Assembly (NCBI RefSeq): GCF_008728515.1
Contig: NC_044990.1
Coordinates: 60,430,879 to 60,494,878 of the forward strand
Source: Papio anubis
Lineage: Eukaryota; Chordata; Mammalia; Primates; Cercopithecidae
Direction of reading: 5' to 3'
Length of the DNA: 64,000 nucleotides
The translations under genes were made by a program, and so were the position numbers. Below are positions 37,776-49,772 of this stretch, piece by piece. A model generated the notes under the pieces. That model was not told where the DNA came from, ran no database searches, and worked only from the letters and a program-made list of their open reading frames with translations. Every line of letters starts with the position of its first letter. Position 1 is the first letter of the stretch.

Positions 37776-39724
37776 TTTTCCTTATAGATTGTGTTACCGG
37801 CAATCCCAGTTATTTAATATTTCATACCTAATATTTTGTTCAGATATTATTGTTGCTAAATTAAGTGTAAATATTTTTAAATGACACTATCAAAACAAGT
37901 TATCTGTGGGAGAACATGTAAGAAGCATAATTTTAATTGAACTGGAGTCCTTTCTATATTACTATTAAACTCCACCAAAATAATAATTTAAGAAAGTTAA
38001 ATAAAGTGTGCGTGATTAAAAATTAGCAACATAGTTTACCAATATGTCTGTTTGTCCCTTTAATGTAAGTTATTAAACTTCCTTGCCACTTAATTTTAAT
38101 TAAAATATTTTTTCTACAGTAACATAGAATAACTATTAAAAATTTTATACTATTTTTTTCTTCTGAGTATGTTTTTCCTAATTATCAATTTTAAGATTCA
38201 CTTAAAATGATTTATTTCAGAATCCCACAGTTTCCATCCTGTACTCTTGAAGGTTTAATAGGAAAATATCTTCAGATAATTGGTTGATATGGTTTTGCTC
38301 ACAGCATGGTCTGACACATTTGACAATGATTCTGTTTTTGACATGCCTACTAATAAGTAATGTATCCTTATTTACAGACAATTTCTAATTTTGTCTTTGA
38401 TGATATAAATAAGAGATGTAAAATAATACCATATCACCCTTTTAAAAAATGAAGAAATGAAGAGGGAAAATCCTAAAAACCATTATTTTCTTTAAATTAT
38501 GAATGTTGGTTTACAGATAAATAAGAAAGATAGGGGATACAGGAGATGAGTAAATGATAGAGTATCTATTCTATGATCTCATTATGGAAATAATGTCTTA
38601 TTTGTAGTCCATACAGCAGTGTAAGCACTTACAGCATAGACCAGTTTCTGTCTGTCAGGAGAAAATGGAGATGTATTTTAACAGGCTTCATAAAATGATT
38701 GCATTGCAAAAACAAACATTCACACACACACACACAAATACTAATAATGCTTGGCACTAGAAAGCGACATCTGTGGTAATCACTGCCACTGGCTTCTCGC
38801 ACAGTACTTGACAGGGCTATCTGGCAATAATCTGTTTAACAATTTGACCAATGAAAATAAATTGGATACAAATAGCCCATGACCAGTATAAGATCTAACT
38901 CAACTTGGAAGTTGGCAGGAAGACATGACGGTACAGAGAGATAGTGCCTTTAAAACAGCTGAGGAGGTCACAGGAAACTGAGGTATTTTACATTATAGTA
39001 ACTCAACTGTGTGCTTCATTTTTAACTGTGCAGGTCTTTTATAGTCACATAATTATACGATCTTTTTATCCATTTTTAAAACATATCAAAAACACGTATC
39101 TACAGTCACTATTCTAAAAATGAAATACCTTATATCAGACCATTCCAACATTCAAGATGATGAGAATTTACTAATACTCTCTTTAGGTAAGGGGGCTCAG
39201 GCTAAAACACCATGGTCTATCCAGGTAGTTTTCTAAACTTCCGAGGCATTCAGGTCTGAAATGCTGCCCCCAGGTCATGCTCAAAGTTCTTTTGCTTCTT
39301 AAATATCATCTAAGCGTACTAGGAATTAAATGATCTTGGAGAAATTCTCTAAAATCTTTCAGAAAACAATTTACAGCAATATTGGACAGCTCCACCCTTT
39401 AATGTTGACACTTTAACTTCTGTAGGAAATAAACTCAGAGCCTTTTCTAATGATTAAATAGAAAAACTCAATGCTATTGCTCATTGGGTCATTCCCTGGA
39501 GGATCATAGTTTTCTTTAATCTTGTATTGATGAATACGTAGGATCGTTTGATAAAATACTTGGACTTAATGAGACTCAGGAACAAAAATGGATTGTCTCT
39601 AAACCCTAACACCTCTCTGTATTTAAAAGGCTTACCTCCACTACCAAATTCCTCTTTATATGGCTTACTTGCTGCAAAATAATACATGTTGAAATTTAGT
39701 CACATCAAAAAATGTTTTTCAATT
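37776..39724. other. AT-rich intergenic sequence, no gene seen
   Basis: Only a short (CA)n run at about 38719-38737 is recognisable. Confidence 0.5.
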
Positions 39725-39830
39725 TCAATTTCCATTTAGCTATGTGACTAAGCATGTTACTTTTCCCCTCTGTGCAACAGTTTTCTCAAACTTAGAACAA
39801 ATAGTGTTGACATAATAATATATGCTTTCC
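39725..39830 (+). mobile_element. MIR SINE fragment
   Basis: 'tagctatgtgactaagcatg', 'ttacttttcccctctgtgc' and 'aacagttttctcaaacttag' follow the MIR core order (a 'gctgtgtgaccttgggcaagttacttaacctc' pattern). Confidence 0.6.
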
Positions 39831-40649
39831 TTTTTTTTACTTTAAAATTTTATTCCTGCAGTTGAAAAAAAATATTTAAAAATATCCCTGAGTGACATTT
39901 AGCAGTAACTTGTCAAAAGAAAATTGGATTATTGCAACTTACTTAAAACAAATTTCCATCAGAAACGCCAAACCATCAATGCATATCCAAGTGTATTACT
40001 GTGAGCTTGCATGAAACTGTATCGGTTTTACTTAATAAGATTTATTGAAGAGGAATGAAATTTTATTTGCCATGATTTTGTGTGACTAGATCAAAATGTT
40101 GAAATATCAAAAATGAGGGGGAAAAATAAATATAAACAGGAAGATAGTTTTGAATTTTACATTGTTATTTTTCCATTTTTTTCTCCAAGCAACCGTTTTT
40201 TCAATTTTTGTTTCCAATAGTTTCTGGTTATGTACAACCTGGTACTAAGTGAGTTAAAAATAACTCTGGGAGTTTCAGAATTATTTAACTTGACATTTAT
40301 ATGGCCCAAGAAGTCTAAGTAAAATAACTGTATTTTAATAAAGGTATAAGGCAGATAATTTATCATTCTCCTGGATTTGTTTTAGATATGCTTTATTATC
40401 AGTGACAAAATAGCTTTTACTAATCTAAGATTTTAGTTCGTGGCAGTTGTTTCAGAGAGCTTAATGCTCCAAATGCATGTCATGGAAAACAGAGTAATGT
40501 AGACATGATGTACTTATACATGAAAAAAAAATCTCTATTCATAGTCCAGCAAGACTTCTGTATGACAAAATAAACAAACAAAATTTTATGAAATGAATGT
40601 GCTAAATTCCCGCCATCGCTGTAAATAAAATGGATTCTAAGAAGCTGAA

Positions 40650-41045
40650 AGATACAATTTAGAACCTGCAAAATTCATGACTTGTAACTGAACCTCCATG
40701 TGGTGGTATTGAGAGGTGTGGCCTTCAGGGAAGTAAGTACTTCATGAGGATTCCGTCTTCCTGAATGAAACAGTGCTTTATATGAGGACTGGAGGGAATA
40801 ACTCAGTTGCTATTTGTTCTTCCTCTCTTCTGCCATGTGAGGACACAGTGTTTGTCTCCTTTTGCCCTTTTTATCCCTCCCACCATGCAAAGCACCTAGA
40901 TGGTAGCTTCCAGCAGATACTAAACCTGCAGATGACTTGACCTCAGATGGCCCAATCTTCCAAACTATAAGAAATAAATTTCTGTTGTTTATACATTGCC
41001 CATTCTCAGGTATGTTGTTATAGGAGCACAAATAGTCATAGATAG
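40650..41045 (+). mobile_element. MLT1-type MaLR 5' LTR
   Basis: Contains 'ccatgtggtggtattgagagg', 'tctgccatgtgaggacacag', 'aactataagaaataaatttctg' (with an AATAAA signal) and 'caggtatgttgttatagg'. The blocks correspond in order to the LTR at 44488-44900. The extreme 5' end is diverged, so the start is approximate. Confidence 0.78.
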
Positions 41046-41580
41046 GAAATTATACTGGAGGAATAGGTATTGCTATAACAAATACTTAAAAATGTGGAAC
41101 CAGCTTTGGAACTGGGTGATAGAGGCTGGAACACTTTTGAAGCAAATTCTGGAAAACGCCTAGATTACCATGAACAAACTGTTACAGATAATTCTGGTGG
41201 GGACTCAGATGCAGAGAAATCCTATAGGAAAAGTCACATTCATCTTAGAGATTCTGTAAGTGGTCATAATCACAAAGCTCATAGAAATACAGACAGTAAA
41301 GCTCATTTGATGAAGTCTTAGGCAAAAATGAGGAGTATACTAATGCAAACCCAAGGAAGTGGCATCCTTGCTTATAATTCAAAAATATTCTAAGACTATC
41401 AACCAACTAAATGGACCCTTTCTCTCAGTCAAAGTCATTCCAAAGTTAACCTGAAAAACTAGTTCAGGACATGGTGAAAAGTGAGGGTAAGACATGCCTC
41501 ATTATACCCTCCACCCTTTGGAATTTAGGGACAGCTGACCAACATTAACATTAAAACAGTGGCCTTAAGACTGATAGAAT

Positions 41581-41865
41581 AGCCAGGCATGATGGCTCAC
41601 TTTGGGAAACTGATGTGGGTGGACTGCTTGTCTCAGAGTTCAAGATCAACCTAGGCAACATGGTGAAACCCTGTCTCTACAAAAAATACAGAAAAATTTG
41701 GCAGGGCATGGTGGCACACACCTGTAGTTTCAACTACTGGGGAGGCTGAGGTGAGTGGATCACCGGAGCTCAGGAGTTCAAGGCTGCAGTAAGCCATAAT
41801 GGTACCACTGCACACCAGCCTAGATGACAGACTGAGACCCTTCCCGAACCCTACCCCTAAATAAG
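41581..41865 (+). mobile_element. AluJ-type SINE
   Basis: 'agccaggcatgatggctcac', 'gcaacatggtgaaaccctgtc', 'gggcatggtggcacacacc', 'ccagcctagatgacagactg'. A stretch of about 20 bases near the start of the left arm is missing and the tail is decayed, so it is an old copy. Confidence 0.88.
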
Positions 41866-41869
41866 GACT

Positions 41870-42313
41870 GATAAAACAGACTCTTTAAGTCTATTAAGAA
41901 ATATTTACAACCTATTCTCTCTGAAGCCTGCTACCAGGAGGTTTCATCTGCATAACAAGAATGTTGGTCTCCACAACCCCTTATCTTAACCCAGACACTC
42001 GCTCCTATTGATTCCATGTCTTTAGATAAACTCTTTCAACAAATTGTCAATCAGAACATCTTTGAATCTATCTATGACCTGGAAGCCTCCTACTTCAAGT
42101 TGTCCCACCTTTCTGAACCCAACCAATGTACATCTCACATGTGTTGATTAATGTCTCATGTCTACCTAAAATGTCTGAAACCAAGCTGTAGCCTCATTAT
42201 CTTGGACACATGCTGCCAGGACCCCGTGAGGCTGTATCACAGGCATATTCTTAGCCTTGGCTAAATAAATTTCTAAATTGATTGAGACTTGTCTCAGATA
42301 CTTTTTGGTTTAC
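41870..42313 (+). mobile_element. ERV1-type solo LTR, subfamily not assigned
   Basis: The 3' portion has the R-U5 layout of a class I LTR: 'ctgaaaccaagctgtagcc', 'cttggacacatgctgccagg', 'ggctgtatcacaggcatattc', an AATAAA in 'ctaaataaatttc', and 'gacttgtctcagatac'. I recognise the wording as a common primate LTR but will not name it. The 5' edge abuts the AluJ and is approximate. Confidence 0.6.
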
Positions 42314-42419
42314 ATTGCTAAAAAGTGGCAATAAACCTGGCTGAATTATGTCTGTTCCCTGATATTTTATAGAAAGTGAAATTTAAGAGTAATGGACAAG
42401 GATATTTGGCAAAATAATT

Positions 42420-42755
42420 TTTTTCTTTTTCTTTTTCTTTTTCTTTTTTTTTTTTTTTTTTTTTTTTTGAGGTAGGGTCTGTCTCTGTCACTTAGTCTGG
42501 AGTACAGTGGCATGATCACAACTCCCTACAGCCTGGAACTGCGGGACTCAAGTAATCCTTATGCCTCAGCCCCTGTGTAATTGGAATGATAGGCACACAC
42601 CACCACGCTCAGCTATTTTTTTTTTTTTTTTTTTTTTTAGAGACAGGGTTTTGCAGTGTTGCCCAGACTGGTCTTGAGCTTCTGGACTCAAGTGATCTAC
42701 CCACCTTGGCCTCCCAAAGGGCTGGGATTACAACTGTGAACCACCGTACCCAGCT
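42420..42755 (-). mobile_element. AluJ-type SINE with (CTTTTT)n tail
   Basis: A pyrimidine tract (42420-42468) precedes antisense Alu: 'gtcacttagtctggagtacag', a linker grown to about 22 T at 42617-42638, 'gcccagactggtcttgagc', 'tgaaccaccgtacccagc'. Opposite in orientation to the Alu at 41581-41865. Confidence 0.88.
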
Positions 42756-43593
42756 TGTGGAAAGAATTTCTAAGCAATGTGTTCTAGACACTGTATGCTT
42801 CTCTTGACTGCTTATAGTAAAATATAAAAATATATAAATGAATTAAAGAAAAGTTTATAATTAAAAGGGAAGCAAAACTTAAAGAATTAGAAAACTCTCA
42901 GCCTAGACATCTAAAGAATGAGAAGTCCTGTTTGGGAGAGAAATCAGGGTGTGGACAAACAAATTTATGATAGGGAGATTAGAATGAATAGAAGAAAGCC
43001 AGAAGCTTTTTATTAAGACAGTGAAATAATAACCCTAAAGGCATTTTGGAAATCTTTCAGGCTGTCATTCCCAACCCAGGCCCAGATAAATAGGGCCTTG
43101 AAGGCAGAAAAGTTTTAAGTAAGGGCCCAGTGTGCTCTTTGGATATAGGACTCACTGCCCAGGGCCACATCAAGTCTTTATTCTCCTCTTTCCAGTGCAA
43201 AGCTTTTTGCCACCCCAGGTACAATGCAGACTATTGCTTTGGAAGGCACAAGCAGTACACCTTGTTGGCATGATGTGGTCCTTACTATGAAGAAAGTAGA
43301 GTGTACAAGTGGTGGAGGAATGGTTACTTCCACCTAGATTTCAAAGGATGCTCTGGAGAGCTTCACTGCTGAGCCAAATAACTGCCACAGGGTTTGGGCT
43401 GTTGCAGAGAGTTTGGTTTGGGCTGTTGCAGACAGTTTCTGCTAGGGCAATCCTTAGTGAAACCATGGGCTCACAGCCACTGTGAGCCACCATTAGGACA
43501 ATGTGTAGTGGAACCACGGAAATGGGGCTACTTCTGAGACCCCAGAAATACTAGCATGCAGTGTTGCATACAGGAATGCAACTACAATGCAGA

Positions 43594-44000
43594 TATCTTA
43601 GTCTGTTTTGCATTTCTATAAAGGAATACCAGAGGCTGGCTAATTTATTTTTTAAAAGGGGAGAGTTATTTGGTTCATGATTCTGCAGGCTGTATGAGAA
43701 GCATGGCACTAGCATTTGTGTCTGATAAGAACCTCAACCATGGCAGAAGACAAAGGAGGAACAGGCATTTTATGTACATGCAATGGTGTGGGGAGGGTGA
43801 CACACTCTTTCAAACAGCCAGTTCTTGCTTGGGCTAAAAGATCAAGAAGTCACTTCTCACCTCTACAACAGCACCAAGATGTTCATGAGAAATCTGCCCC
43901 ACAATGGCCCAAACGCCTCCCACTAGGCTCCACCTCCAACAATGGGAATCAAATTTCAACATGCAATGTGAACAGGACAAATATCCAAGCTATAACAGCA
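43594..44000 (-). mobile_element. MST/MLT1-like solo LTR
   Basis: On + it reads 'tatcttagtctgttttgc', 'ccagaggctggctaatttat', 'gattctgcaggctgtatg', 'aagcatggcactagcattt', 'cccaaacgcctcccactagg', 'ctccacctccaacaatggg', and ends 'ccaagctataacagca'. This is a MaLR LTR in antisense, opposite to the surrounding provirus and with no interior of its own. Confidence 0.78.
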
Positions 44001-44487
44001 TGAGAGGTGAACCATGGGGTCCACCCAGCAAAGCCACAGGTGAGAAATTGTCCAAGGCCTTGAGGGTCCAACCCCTACACAAGTATATTAGAAAGGCAGG
44101 ACATAGAGTTCCAAAAAACGATTGTTACTGAGTTTTAAGATCTAATTTTGTTTGATTCGTTTGGTTTTGGATAAACTTGGGACTTTTTATCCACCTTTTT
44201 TTGCCTATTTATTTATTTTGGAATGGGACTATCTAGCCTATTCCTCTCTCAACGTGGTATTTTGGGAGCACATACCTTGTTTGATTTCACATATTCACAG
44301 ATGGAAAGCAATTTGCCTCAGGATGATTCATATCTTGAGTCTCACCCATATCTGATTTACACGAGACGCTAGACTTTAGGCTTTTGAGTTGATGCAGGAA
44401 AAAGGTAAGATTTTGGGGGCTGTTGGGATGGAATTTATGTATTTTTCTTATGAGAAACACATGAATTTTCAGAGAAAGAAGCAGAAT

Positions 44488-44900
44488 GCTATGGTCTGAA
44501 TATCTTTCAAAATTTATGAGTTAAAATTTAATCTCCAGTGTGGTGGTATTAAGTTGTGGGGCTGGTAGGGAAATGACTAAGCCATGAGGTCTACACCCTC
44601 GTGAATGGATTAGTGCCTTATAAAAGGGACAGAGAGAATTAATTTATGCCCTTTTAGGTCTTCCATTCTTCTCCCACTTAAGAAGTCAGTATTCATCCCT
44701 ATTTGACCTTCCTGTCCTTTACACCTAGGTGAGGACACCTAGAAATATGTCAGGTATGTGGAGCAGTCCTTCACCAGATGCCAACCTGACAATGCCTTGA
44801 TCTTGGACTTCCTGGCCTCCAGAACTGTGAGAAATAAATTTCTGCTGTTCATAAATTTTCCTCAGGTATTTTGTTTTAGTGGCACAAACAAAGACAGCAG
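44488..44900 (+). mobile_element. MLT1-type MaLR 3' LTR
   Basis: Starts 'tgctatggtctgaatatc', continues 'ctccagtgtggtggtattaag', 'gattagtgccttataaaag', 'ggacttcctggcctccagaac', 'tgtgagaaataaatttctg', and ends near 'gacagcagcc'. It pairs in direct orientation with 40650-41045, closing the provirus. Confidence 0.82.
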
Positions 44901-46479
44901 CCTAATCTATACAATTTAGTAATTATCTATTGACTAGTTACTGTATAAAGAGATTGTGTTATTGCAAGAAATGTTCTTTGCACATTATATCGAAAGTCCA
45001 CGCAATAAGAATCAGTATGCTAATTAATAGATGTCACATGATGCACAAAATTAATGAATAAAAACACTCTAATGAAGATCTAATAATCAGTAATAATAAT
45101 ATCTATTGTGTGCATGCATCAAGTTCTTACTACACTAGATTTCCAGTATTCATTGAGGATAATTAGAATAAAGACAACTTGAAAATTACATTTAGATAAT
45201 TTAAACAGCACAGAAATCAAGAGTAAATGAAACTAGAAAATATATACAAATTTGTACTTGGGACATAAGCTACTAAGGAACTTTGTAAAATGAGAAGATA
45301 AATATGATGATATTACAATTCTCAAAGTGATGGCAATTAGGTTCATAACAAGAGTTATTTTAGAGGCATATAATGATACATGCCTTATTTGTGGTGGCTC
45401 ACCTGAGAGCCACACAGGGCAGGTGAACCCTCTCCCTCCAGCCAAGGGAGGTGGTGAGTGAGCGTGCGACCCAGCTGGGGAAACTGTGCTTTTTCCATGG
45501 AACTGCGCAACCCACAGATTGGAAGATCCTGCTCATGAACCCACGTCACCAGGTCTAGCGTTCCAACCCCGGAAAGTGTATGTTCTTACAAGCAAGTGAA
45601 GATGGCAGATTTAAAAATAAAACAAAGCTAATGAGAAGAATAGTCATATGTTGTATGGTGCATAAATGGAAAATCAATAGGTACTTCAGATTACTACAGT
45701 ATGTTGTGGCAAATCCATAGAAATTTTCTAAATAAATGATTAATTTTAGGAAATGTCCATTACAAATATTTTTAAAATTTAGTTTTAGGTGATGATCAAT
45801 ACAATTAATACCCTCAAAATTGTGAAAACTTGACAATGACTCCATCAGAGATATTGAAAATGTATTAATCTAGAAATATTAGTTTTCATCATTTCCATTT
45901 AATTATTTTATTTTATTTATTTCAGCCAAACTTTGTCAATGTTTGGAAAATAAATAAATAATCTTTCATTATAAATCATATAAGCTAACCTTCTAATCAG
46001 TTTTTGGATATTTGCCAGAAAAAAAATGTGTCAAAGGAAAGAAAGCAAAATGATAAAAATGCTTTATTAAAAGATGGCCTGAGACTTGGGATATGTAAGC
46101 ATTTCTAACACTTTGCTGCTACAATCCCTAGCCTTTCCCAAAGCAACACATAAATAGAAAGTTCTATGTGGTGTTAGTGGGCATTTTCAATTTATTGAGG
46201 ATGATTTCTCAGACTTCCTTTGTTTTTCTCACTTTGAAAGCATTGAGGTTTTCTGGAATATGCTCCTCTAGAGAAATTTGTCTATTTTTTTCTCATGATT
46301 AGAGTGGAGATTTGGGTTTTGAGGTGAAAGATTAAAGAGGTAAAGTGCCATTTTTATTATATCATATCCAGGATACACATTATTATCAACAGGATTTATA
46401 ATTTTTGATGTTGACCTTGATCAACTGGCTGAAGTAGTATTTGTCAGGTTTCTCCATTACCAAGTTAATCTCTCCCCCT
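44901..46479. other. AT-rich intergenic sequence with a GC-rich insert
   Basis: No gene. The only conspicuous feature is the GC-rich segment at 45385-45560, listed separately. Confidence 0.5.
45385..45560. repeat. GC-rich ~175-base insert, probable interspersed repeat of unassigned family
   Basis: Sharp change from AT-rich flanks to 'ggtgagtgagcgtgcgacc', 'aactgtgctttttccatgg' and 'gaactgcgcaacccacag', then back to AT-rich sequence. The phrases feel like a multicopy primate repeat (LTR or L1 5'UTR), but I cannot name it. Confidence 0.4.
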
Positions 46480-46690
46480 TCAACCTCTTTCTGTACTATT
46501 TTGTTTAAAGGTAGTCTCTATACATAGCTCACAGTTAAGGAGTGAAGAGTTATGCTCCCTCTTTTCCATGTATTGTAAATAAAATATACAAATAAAAACC
46601 ATTCTTGGTTTATGGGCATAGCATAAACAAACTCTTAGTTTATAGGCTGGATTTGACTTGCAGGTCATAGTTTGCTTACCCTTGATCACT
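46480..46690 (+). mobile_element. hAT-Charlie nonautonomous DNA transposon fragment
   Basis: 'ttaaaggtagtctctatacatagc' (a diverged 'aaagggccagatagtaaat' region), 'taaataaaatatacaaataaa', 'ggctggatttgacttgcagg' and the end 'tcatagtttgcttacccttg' match the right half and 3' terminus of a common hAT-Charlie family ('catagtttgccaacccctg' type end). The left terminus is not clear. Confidence 0.55.
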
Positions 46691-47496
46691 GGTTAATTGT
46701 TTTTTCTATTTGTGACAAATGACATATACAGAATGTAAAGATGGTATGCAGTAAAATTTATTTCTGAGTCTTGATTTTTACCTCAATTGCATTTAAGTTT
46801 AGAATATACTTGAACTATAATTTTAAGGGTATCTTTTACATTTACAATTTAACACATGATAAATATACTGCAGATGCATGGTATAAAGTAAAAAGTACAT
46901 ATTTATTTATTTTTTATATTGTTGGACAAATGCTTTCACAATAGCTACTGAATGAATGCATAATTTTTGTTGTAGGAAGAGGGTTAGGAATTTATTCTTT
47001 GTCCACACAGGATTCTTATATCTTTCTTGATTCTGCCCACATTATCTGCACTTTGAAATGATTAATTCTGTATAAATATAGATGTGCTGTTTATAAATAT
47101 AATGCTGAAAAATCTGAAAATCAGCATTATTATATTAGGAAGAGGAAATAAGGTGCTAATTTATCCCTTATAAATTGATGATAGGAAATATTTTTGATAA
47201 AATTTAAACAAATTGCCCCATTGGAAAATAAATATAAGATATACTCTAAAACTAAAAAATTATAAACACTAAATATGCTTAATTTCTAAAATGCATAAAA
47301 TCCATGCATTTTCTCTATCAGTTTTTAATCTGTCTTTCCTATTTATCTATCTATATCAGTACTTGCAAATAAAATGTTGGATAAAATAAAATTCTGCAGG
47401 TCTCCAATTAATCACCTCAGTAGAAGTAAAAGGCTTAAAAATAAAACTAAGGTGTTCTTTGAAGCTGTGATAAAATTCAAAGAAGTGTGGCAACTT
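46691..47496. other. AT-rich intergenic sequence, no gene seen
   Basis: Nothing recognised. Confidence 0.5.
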
Positions 47497-47508
47497 AAAA
47501 GCTTTCAC

Positions 47509-47811
47509 GGCCGGGCGCGGTGGCTCAAGCCTGTAATCCCAGCACTTTGCCAGGCCGAGATGGGCGGATCACGAGGTCAGGAGATCGAGACCATCCTGGC
47601 TAACACAGTGAAACCCTGTCTCTACTAAAAAATACAAAAAAATAGCCGGGCTAGGTGGCGGGCGCCTGTAGTCCCAGCTACTTGGGAGGCTGAGGCAGGA
47701 GAATGGCGCAAACCCGGGAGGTGGAGCTTGCAGTGAGCTGAGATCTGGCCACTGCACTCCAGCCTGGGCGACAGCACGAGACTCCGTCTCAAAAAAAAAA
47801 AAAAAAAAAAA
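47509..47811 (+). mobile_element. Young Alu, AluYR-like (Old World monkey lineage)
   Basis: Full length: 'ggccgggcgcggtggctcaag', 'cggatcacgaggtcaggagatc', 'gtggcgggcgcctgtagtcc', 'agatctggccactgcactcc', then a poly-A of about 25. Diagnostic states are A in 'ggctcaagcctg' and CTGGCC (decayed CCGGCC) where human AluY has CGCGCC. These are what I associate with macaque/baboon AluYR. It is flanked by AAAAGCTTTCA (47497-47507) and AAAAGTTTTCA (47812-47822), 10 of 11 identical. Low divergence compared with the other Alus in the window. Confidence 0.9.
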
Positions 47812-47980
47812 AAAAGTTTTCATAATAAGAAAGGTAGGAATATTTACTAAGACAAGATTTGAGATGTAAATACATAAAATGACTCATGGTGAGACAAACT
47901 GACATTTTTCAGTTTATATTTATCTTACATGTTTCAAACCTTTATTAGTTTCTGTAAGTGTAAATATCTCTAATGACATT

Positions 47981-48324
47981 TGGTAGGGTTTGGCTGTGTT
48001 CCTACCCAGGCCTCATCTTGAATTCCCATGTATTGTGAGAGACACCAAATGGAAGGTAATTGAATCATGGGGGCAAGTCTTTCCCATGCTGTTCTTGGGA
48101 TAGTGAGTAAGTCTCATGAGATCTGATGGTTTTATAAAGAGGAGATCTTGCTCTTTTTGGCTGCTGCCATTCATGTAAGATGTGCCTTGCTCCTCCTTAC
48201 CTTCCACCATGATTGTGAGACCTCCCCAGCCACGTGGAACTGTAAGTCCAATAAACTTCTGTCTTTTGTAAATTACCCAGTCTCGGATACGTCTTTATTA
48301 GCAGCATGAATACAGAGTAATACA
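47981..48324 (+). mobile_element. THE1/MST solo LTR
   Basis: 'tggtagggtttggctgtgtt', 'gaggtaattgaatcatggggg'-like text, 'gtctcatgagatctgatgg', 'ttttataaagaggagatcttg', 'catgattgtgagacctcccc', 'caataaacttctgtc', ending 'cagagtaataca'. No internal region on either side, so it is a solo LTR formed by LTR-LTR recombination. The flanking 5-mers (ACATT, ATGTT) no longer match well. Confidence 0.9.
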
Positions 48325-49208
48325 ATGTTTTTTAAAATTTTTCCTGTTTAGAAATTTAGAGTCCAAATGTGTAATGTTATCAATGGCGGAATAAAACCAA
48401 AAATTTTCAGTCTATATCTTTAGTTACATCGTGAAACACAAAATATTAACCTAGAAAAACTTATGAGCGAAAAAGTCTTATAGTGATTGAAATAATCTTT
48501 AAACATACAAACTCAAGCTCTCTGATCATTCCCTAGCTGCCACCTATAACTTTATAGTGAAAGCAAAGGTGTTCATCCATTTGTGTAACTAATTAATAAT
48601 CATATGTTTTAAAATATGCTATTCTTCATTTAATTTCCTTACAAGAGCAAGAAGAATCAAAACTGGTAAAGATTAAAAGAGTTTCAGACTATTCCCCCAA
48701 ATCTCCCCTACAGAAAAATGGACTACAAAATTTGATGATTATATGAGAAGCCATAGGCTTAGTACAAGCTATTTGTACAATTATATATAATAGCTCATAT
48801 TTCTACCCTAGTCAAATAAGTCTCTCTTCTTGGAACCTCTAAGCAAAGATAGTCAACATAAGCATAAACATTTGTTTATGAATTCCATGAGTTTGCGAAA
48901 AGCTGGTAGTATTTTGTAACTCATTTGCTCACTGACACATTTTGCTGTTTTTTTTTTCTATTCCTGAGCCACTATCAGACTATTGCAAGTAATTTGACAA
49001 TACATTTAATTGATAGATGTAAATATTTCCTTCTCACTTTTCCTTACAGAAATGTTTCAATGTGCACCGATTTATTCTTCCAAGTAAATTAAGAAAAAAA
49101 CTTAGTCACATTTTCTATTTTTTTTTTAATTTTGTTGGAAGTAATACATTTACAATTTTTATAAAACTCTTAAATACATAATTACACTATTGTCATACTA
49201 ATAAAGAA
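48325..49208. other. AT-rich intergenic sequence, no gene seen
   Basis: Nothing recognised. Confidence 0.5.
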
Positions 49209-49772
49209 TGTTGAAGGTGACAGGGCAGGAACACCATCATCTTGGACAAACATCACAATTTGAAGTTCCAGCTCCCTTTCTAACCTCACACATTTCAGGG
49301 AAATCACTTCTCTTCTAACAGCAAGCAGCCTGAAAGAGCAGACAGTATAACACAGATAAGACAGCTCGGGCATGGAAGGAGGAGTAAAGTCTCTTGGGTA
49401 ACCACCAAACTTCATCCTCATACAATGGGCTCCAGTAAAACCGTGGACCCAAATAAGCACGTTGTTTTCCCTTTAGGTGCACTAAGATGGGGAAGCTAAA
49501 AGCAGACTCAGGGGTTATGCCTGCAGCTACAGAAAGATGTTTGGGAACAGACACACAACTCTCTTACCTAGATAAGCAAGACAGAGACACAGATACTCTG
49601 AGCCAGCGATAAGCAATCCCACCCTGAACCCTTAAATGCTCTTAGTCTGTAAGAGAGAGTGCTCCTGAACTAACTCAGCAGAAGCCCCTCTCAGATTTAT
49701 TCTTTAAAATAAACCTGTCTCTGACTGTTAAGCTGCTCTTCATGTTTCTTTCTTCTTTCTTCAACTCTTACA
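49209..49772 (+). mobile_element. ERV1-type solo LTR, subfamily not assigned
   Basis: A roughly 560-base GC-richer segment beginning TG and ending CA, with well-conserved wording: 'caccatcatcttggacaaac', 'ctaacagcaagcagcctg', 'aatgggctccagtaaaacc', 'caaataagcacgttgttttcc', 'acctagataagcaagacag', and a 3' polyadenylation region 'ctttaaaataaacctgtctc'. The layout (U3, then AATAAA, then a T/C-rich U5) is that of a class I LTR. No adjacent internal region. I recognise the wording as multicopy but cannot name the LTR. Confidence 0.65.

Larger units (their letters stand above)
41046..44487 (+). mobile_element. MLT1-type MaLR internal region with later insertions
   Basis: It begins after the 5' LTR with 'ggaaccagctttggaactgg' and 'gaggctggaacacttttg', matching MLT1/MST interiors. 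Internal MaLR sequence returns after the inserted elements (42756-43593, for example 'ccacctagatttcaaaggatg', and 44004-44487, for example 'aggcttttgagttgatgcag'). A 75-codon open frame at 41094-41321 lies in the former gag-like region and is a relic. Four later elements interrupt it: AluJ, an ERV1-type LTR, AluJ, and an MST-like LTR. Confidence 0.72.

Noticed and set aside
47569..47823. 84-codon frame on - with poly-Phe start
   Set aside because: Antisense translation of an Alu and its poly-A tail. The same applies to the frames at 26646-26912 and 42586-42807.
47976..48329. 5-bp target duplication for the solo THE1/MST LTR
   Set aside because: The flanks ACATT and ATGTT differ at two of five positions, so I do not claim a duplication.
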